DNA of 64,000 nt from Nonomuraea aurantiaca (GTDB lineage: Bacteria > Actinomycetota > Actinomycetes > Streptosporangiales > Streptosporangiaceae): the NCBI RefSeq assembly GCF_020215705.1, contig NZ_JAIWNB010000007.1:248001-312000 (forward strand), read 5' to 3'. Below, piece by piece: positions 51,029 through 58,428 of this stretch. Under the pieces are notes generated by a model, which did no database searches, was not told the DNA's origin, and was given only the letters and a program-made list of their open reading frames with translations. Within the stretch, counting starts at the first letter, position 1; each line of letters starts with the position of its first letter. Made by a program: the position numbers and the translations under genes.

Positions 51029-52261
51029 ATGGGCCCCTACCTCCTCGGCCTGCGGCTTTCCGGGCGCAGGGTCCTCGTCGTGGGCGGCGGGCGCGTCGCG
51101 CAGCGGAGGGTCCCCGCCCTACTGGAGGCAGGCGCCGAGGTCACCGTGGTGTCCACGAGCGTCACGCCCGCGCTCGACGACCTGATCGCCTCCGGCCGGG
51201 TCATCTGGCACGCGCGCCCCTACGAGGTCGGCGACTGCGACGGAGCCTGGCTCGTCCAGGCGTGCACCGACGACAAGTCCGTCAACACCGCCGTCGCGGC
51301 CGAGGCCGAGGCCAAGCGGATCTGGTGCGTGCGAGCCGACGACAAGGACGCCTCCGCCGCCTGGACGCCCGCCTCCGGGCGGGTGGACGAGATCACCGTG
51401 GCCGTGACCGCCGGCGGCGACCCGCGCAGGGCGGCCGGCATCAGGGACGCGGTCGTGGGCGCGCTGCGCGACGGCACGGTCGACGCCCGCCGCAGCCGCA
51501 CCAAGCCCGTCGGCGTCGCCCTGGTCGGCGGCGGCCCCGGCGATCCCGGGCTGATCACCGTGCGCGGCCGGCAGCTCCTCGCGCAGGCCGACGTCGTGGT
51601 CGCCGACCGGCTCGCACCACGCGCCCTGCTCGACGAGCTGGCGCCCGACGTCGAGCTCATCGACGCCGCCAAGGTCCCTTACGGCAGGTCGCTGTCGCAG
51701 GAGACCATCAACGAACTGCTCGTCGACCGGGCCAGGCAGGGCAAGTTCGTGGTCCGGCTCAAGGGCGGCGACCCGTTCGTGTTCGGGCGCGGCGGCGAAG
51801 AGATGATCGCCTGTGCCCAGGCGGGCATCCCGGTGCTCGTGGTTCCCGGCATCACCAGCGCCGTGGCGGTGCCCGCCTCGGCCGGGGTCCCGGTGACGCA
51901 TCGCGGGGTCAGCCAGGAGTTTCACGTGATCTCCGTGCACGTCGCGCCGGACGACGCCCGGTCGACCGTCGACTGGCCGGGGCTGGCCCGTTCGCAGGGC
52001 ACGCTGGTGCTGATGATGGCCGTCGAGAGGCTGGCGAAGGTGGCCGAGGCACTCCTGAGAGATGGACGCCCTCCGGAGACTCCCGTAATGGTGGTACAGG
52101 ACGGTACTCTTCCGACCCAGCGGGCGGTTGTGGCTCCACTTTCCAGCGTGGCCGACCGCGTGTCCGCGGCTGGTATACGGCCGCCGGCGATCGTCATCGT
52201 CGGCGACGTCGTAAGGGTCGGCCAGGAGGTCGAGATGGTTCGAGCGGAGCGTCTGCCGTGA
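51029..52261 (+). CDS. cobA: Siroheme synthase-like uroporphyrinogen-III methyltransferase
   Basis: 410-residue fusion. Residues 1-145 are a MET8/CysG-B-type Rossmann domain (RRVLVVGGGRVAQRRVPALLEAG) for precorrin-2 dehydrogenation and possibly ferrochelation; residues 160-400 are the SUMT domain (VALVGGGPGDPGLITVRG, VVADRLAPR, VRLKGGDPFVFGRGGEE, VVPGITSAVAVPASAGVPVTHR) that makes precorrin-2 with SAM. It feeds both siroheme and cobalamin. Its stop overlaps the GTG of the dynamin-like gene by four bases, linking a tetrapyrrole gene and a GTPase gene in one transcript. Confidence 0.94.
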   Translation: MGPYLLGLRLSGRRVLVVGGGRVAQRRVPALLEAGAEVTVVSTSVTPALDDLIASGRVIWHARPYEVGDCDGAWLVQACTDDKSVNTAVAAEAEAKRIWCVRADDKDASAAWTPASGRVDEITVAVTAGGDPRRAAGIRDAVVGALRDGTVDARRSRTKPVGVALVGGGPGDPGLITVRGRQLLAQADVVVADRLAPRALLDELAPDVELIDAAKVPYGRSLSQETINELLVDRARQGKFVVRLKGGDPFVFGRGGEEMIACAQAGIPVLVVPGITSAVAVPASAGVPVTHRGVSQEFHVISVHVAPDDARSTVDWPGLARSQGTLVLMMAVERLAKVAEALLRDGRPPETPVMVVQDGTLPTQRAVVAPLSSVADRVSAAGIRPPAIVIVGDVVRVGQEVEMVRAERLP

Positions 52262-54765
52262 ACACGGCCATGGATGACGGGCGGCCGGAGTCGCCTGGGG
52301 AGCAGACGTTGAGCTTCCGCGCCTTCACGGACGAGTCCGCGGCGCCACCGGAGGCATCCGCGCCTGACGAGGAGACCCCCGTCCCGGCCTCGGCCTCGGA
52401 GCCGTCCGGCGAGCCGTCGGCGGAGCTCGGGGCGTCGTCGTCCGGCGATGAGCCCTCTGACGAGCCTGAGGCGCCGTCCGATGAGCGCTCTTTGGACGAG
52501 CCTGAGGCATCGTCTGACGAACGCTCTTTCGACGAGCCTGAGGCATCGTCCGATGAGCACTCTTTCGAGGAGGCTCAGGCGCCGTCCGACGAGTCTGCGG
52601 CGTCATCTGACGAGCAGCCGTCTGACGAGCCCGAAGCGCTGTCTGACGAGGTTGACGCGCCGTCTGGCGAGCAGCCGTCTGACGAGCCCGAGGCGCCGTC
52701 TGACGAGGAGGCTCTCGGCGGTGCCGAGGCGTCGTCCGACGATGAGCCTGCGGGCGATGCCGAGGCGTCGTCGGAGGAGGAGCCTGAGGCGTGGGCCGAG
52801 CTGGCCGAGTTGGCCGCGCCCGCGGATGATGAGGGTGCGGGCGATGAGGCCGCGGGCGACGAGCCTGCGGACGACGAGCCTGCGGACGACGAGCCTGCGG
52901 ACGACGGCCTTCGCCTCGCCGATGACGAGCCTGAGGGGTCGGCGGACGTCCGCCCGGAGCCGTCCGCGTGGCACTTCCCGGACCCGCAGGCCGAACAGGA
53001 CTCGGACGACGCGCAGGCCGTACACGCTGAGTCTGCTGAACCTGCTGTGCCGGCTGAGCCCGCGGAGCTCGTCGGCGCCGAGCAAGCCGCGGTTGAGCGG
53101 CCCCCCGTCCGGCGGGTCGAGCCCCTGCCCCCCGAGATGGTCGCCGCGCTGACGGCGGCGCTCGACGCGCTCCGCGAGAGCGTGTCCGACCTGCGGTTCG
53201 GCCTGGACCTGCCGGGCGCGGCCGAGGCCAGGCAGGCCCGCGCCGACCTGCTCGCCCAGCTCAAGGACTACGTGCTCCCGAGAGTACGGACGAACACCGC
53301 GCCCGCCCTCATCGTGGTCGCGGGCTCGACCGGCGCGGGCAAGTCCACGCTGGTCAACTCCCTGGCCGAGAAGAACATCTCCCGCACCGGCGTACGACGG
53401 CCCACCACCGGCATCCCCGTGCTGGTCTGCCACCCGGACGACCGGCAGTGGTTCACCAAGGGCGACCTGCTCGGCGGCATGCGGCGGATCGACAAGCCGT
53501 CGCCCGAGGACGGCATCGGCAGCCTGGTCGTGGTCGCGACCGAGAAGCTGCCGCAGGGCGTCGCACTGCTCGACACCCCCGACATCGACTCGGTCGTCGA
53601 GGAGCACCACGAGATCGCCCACCGCATGCTCGACGCCGCGGACCTGTGGATCTTCGTGACCACCGCCGCCCGCTACGCCGACGCCCCCGCCTGGAACCTC
53701 CTGCGGCTGGCCAAGGAGCGCGGCGCCCGGCTGGCCATCGTGCTCTCGCGCGTCCAGCCCAAGGCGCGGGAGGTCGTGCTGAAGCACTTCGTCCGGATGC
53801 TCACCGAATACGGCTTGGGCGAGGTCGACCGGTTCGTCATCGGCGAGACGAAGGTCGTCGACGGCAGGCTGCCCGATCATGAGATGACCGATCTGCGCCT
53901 CTGGCTGGCCGAGCTCTCCGTCGACGAGGACCGCCGCGCGCAGGCCGTACACGAGACGCTCAACGGTGTGCTCGACAGCTTCCGCACCCGCGTCCCCGCC
54001 CTGGCCAGGCATCTGGAGGGGCAGGTCGCGTTCCGTACCGAGCTGCGCGCCGACGTGGAGGCGGCCTACATGAGCGCGCTCGCCGAGATCGACAAGGCGA
54101 CCAGGAACGGCATGCTCGTCCACGGTGAGGTGCTGGCCCGCTGGCAGGACTTCGCCGGGTCCGGCGACCTCATGCGCACGATCCAGTTCCGCAAGCGGGG
54201 CAGGTCGGGCAGGCAGGCGCCCGAGCGCGTCACCGCGTTCCGCTCGGCGCTGCGCGCCGGTCTGGAGTCGGTGATCGTCGCCGCCGCCCACCGCGCCGCC
54301 GAAGAGGTGGTCGCCCGCTGGCGGCACCGCTCGGAGCTGGGCGGCACGATCGGCGCGGGCCTCGAACGACCTTCCGACGAGCTCGTACGGCATGCCACCC
54401 GGGCCATCGCGGCCTGGCAGGAGCACGTCACCGAGCTCGTACGCACGGAAGGTGTGGCCAAGCGGTCGGTGTCCAAGTTCGTGTCGTTCGATGCCGACTC
54501 GCTATCGTTGATCTTCATGGTTGCGATGTTCAGCGGCGGCACCGTCGAAGGCGTGCCGCATCGGCTGGTCAATGCCCTGCTCGGCGCCGAGTCGCTGCGC
54601 GGCATCGGCGCCAAGGCGCTCAGTGACCTGCGAGCCAGGATCGGCATGCTGTTCGACGAGGAATCCATGCGTTACGTGCAAGCGCTCGACTCGGCCGGGA
54701 TACCCGACGAGTCCACCGCGACCCGCCTCTACCAGGCGACGTACAACCTCGAGGTCGCTCGATGA
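52258..54765 (+). CDS. Dynamin-like GTPase with long acidic repeat N-terminus
   Basis: About 835-residue protein. Residues 1-280 are an acidic, Ser/Pro/Ala-rich, probably disordered region with repeats (DEPEASSDERSF, then DEPAD units). The G domain (about 290-560) has P-loop GSTGAGKSTLVNSL, RPTTGIP (switch I Thr), LLDTPDIDSVVEEH (G3) and a VLSRVQPKAR segment in place of a classic NKxD. The last third is helical (middle/stalk-like). Walker and context suggest a dynamin/EngA-like GTPase acting at the membrane. It overlaps cobA (GTGA) and the second GTPase gene (ATGA). The pair may correspond to Streptomyces DynA/DynB, which support sporulation septa; this is an inference. Confidence 0.8.
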   Translation: MNTAMDDGRPESPGEQTLSFRAFTDESAAPPEASAPDEETPVPASASEPSGEPSAELGASSSGDEPSDEPEAPSDERSLDEPEASSDERSFDEPEASSDEHSFEEAQAPSDESAASSDEQPSDEPEALSDEVDAPSGEQPSDEPEAPSDEEALGGAEASSDDEPAGDAEASSEEEPEAWAELAELAAPADDEGAGDEAAGDEPADDEPADDEPADDGLRLADDEPEGSADVRPEPSAWHFPDPQAEQDSDDAQAVHAESAEPAVPAEPAELVGAEQAAVERPPVRRVEPLPPEMVAALTAALDALRESVSDLRFGLDLPGAAEARQARADLLAQLKDYVLPRVRTNTAPALIVVAGSTGAGKSTLVNSLAEKNISRTGVRRPTTGIPVLVCHPDDRQWFTKGDLLGGMRRIDKPSPEDGIGSLVVVATEKLPQGVALLDTPDIDSVVEEHHEIAHRMLDAADLWIFVTTAARYADAPAWNLLRLAKERGARLAIVLSRVQPKAREVVLKHFVRMLTEYGLGEVDRFVIGETKVVDGRLPDHEMTDLRLWLAELSVDEDRRAQAVHETLNGVLDSFRTRVPALARHLEGQVAFRTELRADVEAAYMSALAEIDKATRNGMLVHGEVLARWQDFAGSGDLMRTIQFRKRGRSGRQAPERVTAFRSALRAGLESVIVAAAHRAAEEVVARWRHRSELGGTIGAGLERPSDELVRHATRAIAAWQEHVTELVRTEGVAKRSVSKFVSFDADSLSLIFMVAMFSGGTVEGVPHRLVNALLGAESLRGIGAKALSDLRARIGMLFDEESMRYVQALDSAGIPDESTATRLYQATYNLEVAR
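52459..52920 (+). repeat. 36-bp and 15-bp in-frame acidic repeats
   Basis: Three consecutive 36-bp units (52459, 52495, 52531) encode DEPEA(P/S)SDERS(L/F)-type repeats, with a degenerate fourth from 52567 and further relatives to about 52750. Near 52859-52915 a 15-bp unit encoding DEPAD is repeated three times. All units are multiples of three. Confidence 0.85.
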
Positions 54766-56384
54766 CCGCCGTCACCACCAGGCCGGGCCTGGCTCCGCGG
54801 CTGACCGCCCTGACCAAGATCGTTGAACTTGGCCCCGGGCGGCTCGACCAGAAGGTGCTCTCCGAGGCAAGCGCGCTGCTGACCCGGGCCGGCGAACGGC
54901 TCAAGCTGTCGTCGGAGCACACCGTGGTCGCCCTCGCCGGCGGCACCGGCAGCGGCAAGTCGTCGCTGTTCAACGCGATCTCCGGGCTGGAGCTCTCGCC
55001 CACGGGCGTACGCAGGCCCACCACGGCCCGTACCCACGCCTGCGTGTGGGGGCTGGAGGGCGCCGCGCCGCTGCTCGACTGGCTGCAGATCCAGTGGCGC
55101 CACCGCTTCGCCCGCGCCAGCGCGCTGGACAAGGGTGAGAGCCAGCTCCACGGCCTGATCCTGCTCGACCTGCCCGACCACGACTCGATCCGGGCGCTCA
55201 CCGACACCGAGGCCGACCGGCTCATCGGCCTGGCCGACCTGGTGGTGTGGGTGCTCGACCCGCAGAAGTACGCCGACGCCTCCACGCACCGGCGCTATGT
55301 CACCGACCTGGCCGGGCACGACGCGATGACCGTGTTCGCGCTCAACCAGGCCGACAAGCTGTCGACCGAGGAACTCGCCGAGCTGGTCATCGACCTCAAC
55401 GACCTGCTCCGCCGCGAAGGCGTCGAACATCCCAGCGTGGTGCCCACCTCGGCGGTCAGCGGCCGGGGCATCGACAGCCTCAAGAGCGTCATCTCGGGCG
55501 CGGTCAGCCGGCGGCGGGCGGCCATCCACAAGCTCGAAGCCGACCTGCGCCGGCTGGAGCGGCGCTTGACCGAGACCATGCCGGTCGGCGAGGCCCTCTC
55601 CGCGCCGGCGTCGGTCGACGAGGCCCGCAGGCTCGGTCTGACGGACGCGCTCTGCGACGCCGTGGGCGTTCCGGCGGTGGGCGAGGCCATGGAGAACGTC
55701 TACGCCGAGCGGTCGAGCCGCTGGGTGGGCTGGCCGTACCCGCGCTGGCTGGCCAAGTTCCGGCCGGACCCGCTCAAGTCACTGCGCCTGGACGATGTCA
55801 GCGACGAGATCCGCGGCATCACGACCGGCTCGGTGAGCGCGCAGGCCGCCGAGGTGTCCAACGCCGTCCAGGCACTCGCCGACGGGCTGACGGTCGGGAT
55901 GCACCCGGTGTGGCGTACGGCGGTGCACCGCGCGGCCCGCTCCCGCTCCAGCCAGCTGCCCAAGGTGCTGACCGAGGACCTCACGGAGGTCGCGCCCGAG
56001 CTCGACCGGGTGCCGGGTTGGTGGCGGATACTGAAGATCTGGCAGTACTTCCTGGTCGGGGCCTTCGTCGGCGGGCTCGCCTGGCTGACGGTGGGACTGA
56101 CCGTCCCCGGCCAGCTCCCCGCGTCCCTCCAACTGCTCGGCGACAGCGCCGCGCTGCCCTGGGTGGGGCTGATGATGGCTTCCGTACTGGGGTTGGGGGC
56201 GCTGTCAGGCATCGCGTCACGCAACTTCGTCGTGCTCGGGGCATCGAGGGAACGCGAACGCCTGGAACGGGAGATGCGCCGACGGGTGGCCGCGGTGTCG
56301 GAGACCATGGTGGTGGAGCCGGTGGAACGCGAACTGGGCCGCCACCACGCTTTCTACAGCGCGATGCGCGGGCTGTCCGGCTGA
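54762..56384 (+). CDS. Membrane-anchored dynamin-like GTPase
   Basis: 540-residue GTPase. P-loop AGGTGSGKSSLFNAI (about residues 64-78), RRPTTARTHA switch I, LLDLPDHDSI (G3) and ALNQADKL (NxxD-like G4) mark the G domain; residues 250-400 are helical, and two hydrophobic helices (FLVGAFVGGLAWLTVGLTV and WVGLMMASVLGLGALSG, about 428-490) act as a membrane hairpin. A basic/charged coiled tail follows. It overlaps the upstream GTPase gene by ATGA, so the two proteins are probably made together and form a heteromeric membrane-remodelling pair. Confidence 0.83.
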   Translation: MTAVTTRPGLAPRLTALTKIVELGPGRLDQKVLSEASALLTRAGERLKLSSEHTVVALAGGTGSGKSSLFNAISGLELSPTGVRRPTTARTHACVWGLEGAAPLLDWLQIQWRHRFARASALDKGESQLHGLILLDLPDHDSIRALTDTEADRLIGLADLVVWVLDPQKYADASTHRRYVTDLAGHDAMTVFALNQADKLSTEELAELVIDLNDLLRREGVEHPSVVPTSAVSGRGIDSLKSVISGAVSRRRAAIHKLEADLRRLERRLTETMPVGEALSAPASVDEARRLGLTDALCDAVGVPAVGEAMENVYAERSSRWVGWPYPRWLAKFRPDPLKSLRLDDVSDEIRGITTGSVSAQAAEVSNAVQALADGLTVGMHPVWRTAVHRAARSRSSQLPKVLTEDLTEVAPELDRVPGWWRILKIWQYFLVGAFVGGLAWLTVGLTVPGQLPASLQLLGDSAALPWVGLMMASVLGLGALSGIASRNFVVLGASRERERLEREMRRRVAAVSETMVVEPVERELGRHHAFYSAMRGLSG

Positions 56385-56763
56385 CTCCTGTGTGGGCGGG
56401 GCCGCTTTCTCTTCAGGGTGCTGTGCGTGGTCGGCTTCGGGAACGCCTCGCCTGACCTCTTTCCGGGGCAGCCGCCTCGTGCAGGGGCAGCCGCCGCAGG
56501 GGCGGTTTCGTTCTACGGCCAGTTCGTTCTACGGGCAGTCGCCGCAGGGGCGGCTTGGTTCAAGGACAGCCGCCGCAGGGGTGACTTCGTCCATGGGCAG
56601 TCACCTCAGAGCAGGTGGCTTCGGTGGTGGCTTCGTCCACAGGCAGTCGTCCTCAAGATGCCCCTGTCCACAGAACCCCGTTCGGCCCCTCCCGCCCGTC
56701 CTCGCCTGAGGCACCGTATTCCCAGGTCGCGGGCACCCCGCCCGCCACAGGGGAGGCAACGGG
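56385..56763 (+). repeat. Gap with 16/32-bp degenerate tandem repeats
   Basis: 379 bp without a gene. From 56467 to about 56660 it carries imperfect copies of GGGCAGYCGCCGCAGGGGCGG followed by TTCGTTCTAC-like spacers, starting at 56467, 56486, 56534, 56564, 56596 and 56642; steps are near multiples of 16. Several copies contain a CCGCC/GGCGG inverted repeat. GGGGAGG for the ssb start lies at the end of the gap. No promoter could be recognised with confidence. Confidence 0.75.
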
Positions 56764-57969
56764 ATGAACGACATCTACATCACGCTCACTGGCAACGTCG
56801 CAGCAGAGCCACGGCAATACAGCTTCGACGACGGGGCCAGGGTGACCTCACTCCGGGTGCTCACCACCCACCGATACTTCGACAAGAAGACCGGACAGTG
56901 GGCCGATGGGGAGCGGGTGTGCTTCGCGGTCCGCTGCTGGCGGACCCTCGGTGACAACGTCGCCAAATCCGTGCAGGTAGGACAGCCCGTGGTCGTCTCC
57001 GGCAAGCTCCGCATCAGAGAGTTCGGCCCCGAGGGCGACCGGCGCTTCATGCCCGAGGTCGAGGCCAACTCGGTGGGCCACGACCTGCGCTGGGGCACGG
57101 GCGTCTTCGCCAAGCCGGAGCGCGGCGGCGGCACCGGCTCGGTGAGCAAGGAGATGCGCGACCGCCTGGACGAGGAAACCCAGGACTGGGCCCTGGGCGC
57201 CAAGCCCGTTCCCGACCGCCGCACGGCAACCCGCGCAGATGCCTGGGTGGCAGAAGGCTCCGCACCCCGCGTCGCGGAGGACCAGAAGCGCGGCCCTGAC
57301 CGTCCGACGGAGCCGCGAGCCCTGACGGACGAGGCGATGGCATCGGGGGACCACACGGCATCACAGCAGGCTCGCCCGACTTCACCGCCCCCTGCGTTTG
57401 GGGAGAGCGGCACCGTCGAGGAGGGGCGTGCGCCGACTTACACCATCAAGGACCAGATATCCGCCAGCGTGCTCGGCACCGGGTCCCGTCGTGCTCGCCC
57501 ACTCGAAAGCACCACTACGGCAGAGGTCCCCAAGCAGAGTGGCCCCGCAGCCACCAGGCAGCCCAGCGCCAAGCAATCCGCCTCTTCACCGAGCACCACC
57601 TCACCCACCGGTGATTCGTCAACTGACTCTGCACCCACAGACGCCGCGTCAACGGTTGCGGCGTCAATGGGCTCTACGCCAACCGGCGCCGCGTCAGCAG
57701 GCGGCGCATCATCCGGTTCCACGCCAACCGGCGCCACGTCAGCAGATGCGGCGTCAGCAGGTGCCGCATCATCTGGCTCTGCATCTGGCTCTGCGCCGAC
57801 CAGCACCGCGCTGCGGGGTGCGGCGTCAACGAGGTCCCAGTCCCGAGGTGCTCTGTCTCCGGCAGCCCGCCCGGGCGGCGGCGCGACCGTACGAATCCTG
57901 GGTGCTGACGACAACGAGACCGAGGCGGAGGACGCTGGTTGGCCGACGGAGGAGCGAGCAGCAGCCTAG
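56764..57969 (+). CDS. Long-tailed single-stranded DNA-binding protein
   Basis: 401-residue SSB family protein, about twice the usual size. Residues 1-120 are an OB-fold SSB core (NDIYITLTGNVAAEPRQYSF, VCFAVRCWRTLGDNVAKSVQ, VVVSGKLRIREF). The remaining 280 residues are low complexity: a Pro/Arg-rich part, then an Ala/Ser/Thr/Gly-rich repeat (GSTPTGAASAGGASS), ending ...PTEERAAA without the acidic DDDxPF tip that binds partner proteins. It resembles the second, non-essential SSB of filamentous actinobacteria, which is linked to chromosome handling during sporulation, but is far longer. A 26-bp tandem array runs over its stop codon. Confidence 0.85.
   Translation: MNDIYITLTGNVAAEPRQYSFDDGARVTSLRVLTTHRYFDKKTGQWADGERVCFAVRCWRTLGDNVAKSVQVGQPVVVSGKLRIREFGPEGDRRFMPEVEANSVGHDLRWGTGVFAKPERGGGTGSVSKEMRDRLDEETQDWALGAKPVPDRRTATRADAWVAEGSAPRVAEDQKRGPDRPTEPRALTDEAMASGDHTASQQARPTSPPPAFGESGTVEEGRAPTYTIKDQISASVLGTGSRRARPLESTTTAEVPKQSGPAATRQPSAKQSASSPSTTSPTGDSSTDSAPTDAASTVAASMGSTPTGAASAGGASSGSTPTGATSADAASAGAASSGSASGSAPTSTALRGAASTRSQSRGALSPAARPGGGATVRILGADDNETEAEDAGWPTEERAAA
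57600..57835 (+). repeat. In-frame Ala/Ser/Thr repeats in SSB tail
   Basis: A roughly 45-60-bp unit containing ACGCCAACCGGCGCC, GTCAGCAG and GCATCATC is repeated with variation and encodes GSTPTGAASAGGASS-like segments, plus shorter SGSASGSA units. All are in frame with the SSB gene. Confidence 0.75.
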
Positions 57970-58050
57970 CGAGCGAGGAGCGAACAGCGGCCTAGCCGGC
58001 GAGGAGGGGACAGCGGCGTAGCTGGCGAGGATCGACCGGCGGCCTAGCGG
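57939..58050 (+). repeat. 26-bp tandem repeats across the SSB stop codon
   Basis: Units beginning CCTAGC/CGTAGC start at 57965, 57991, 58017 and 58043, exactly 26 bp apart, with consensus CCTAGCNGGCGAGGAG then NNNACMGCGG. A more diverged copy (57939-57964) is the coding end of SSB. The stop TAG lies in the first clear unit, so copy changes here could alter the SSB C-terminus because 26 is not a multiple of three. Confidence 0.88.
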
Positions 58051-58071
58051 GTTCTGCGGCACAACGGCTCA

Positions 58072-58117
58072 CGCATGAGCGGAGCATCGGTCTATCAAGC
58101 CGGTGCCCGCTCATGCG
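58072..58117 (+). terminator. Long hairpin, probable SSB terminator
   Basis: CGCATGAGCGG (58072-58082) pairs with CCGCTCATGCG (58107-58117), and the inner GCATCGG pairs with CCGGTGC (one G-U in RNA) around a 9-nt loop, giving an 18-bp stem with one bulge. It lies 103 bp after the ssb stop. No T-tract follows. Confidence 0.7.
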
Positions 58118-58393
58118 CCCGCAGGTGAGCGGGAAGGAAGGGAGGGGTCACCGACCGTACGCGGTGATGCCATGAAGCCCCACGGGGTGGCACCGAAAAT
58201 TCGGCCGATGGTGTTGCCGGGTGTCAGATGGCTAGAGCGTCTCTCAGGTCCAGGTCACGCCCTGCACCATGGCTGCTCCTTTCCAGCACGGTCCGCTCGC
58301 GGAGTGAGCGGGTCATTCGCCGACTACAGCACGTATGTGGTCACAACGTCAAACGTAGTTGGTTCCCATCGCGCAAGGCACACTCCGCAATTA
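58118..58393. other. Intergenic leader of the diguanylate cyclase gene
   Basis: Rest of the 459-bp gap between ssb and the GGDEF gene. I see no convincing gene or known riboswitch; ATG-started reading frames here are short and lack coding character. Local AT content rises toward 58350-58410, as expected for a promoter region before the cyclase. Confidence 0.4.
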
Positions 58394-58397
58394 ATGT

Positions 58398-58412
58398 GTT
58401 ACACATCGTTAG
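58398..58412 (+). promoter_or_regulatory. BldD-like operator
   Basis: The 15 bp GTTACACATCGTTAG fit the Streptomyces BldD consensus nTnACnC(A/T)GnGTnAn at all fixed positions but one (T for the central G). It overlaps a 13-bp palindrome ATGTGTTACACAT (58394-58406) and ends 16 bp before the ATG of a diguanylate cyclase. BldD is the c-di-GMP-binding master regulator that controls cyclase genes in Streptomyces. Confidence 0.5.
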
Positions 58413-58428
58413 TCAGGGAGGGGACGAG

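Noticed and set aside
57939..58050. CRISPR-like 26-bp repeats
   Set aside because: Tandem repeats with no spacers; the first units overlap a coding sequence.
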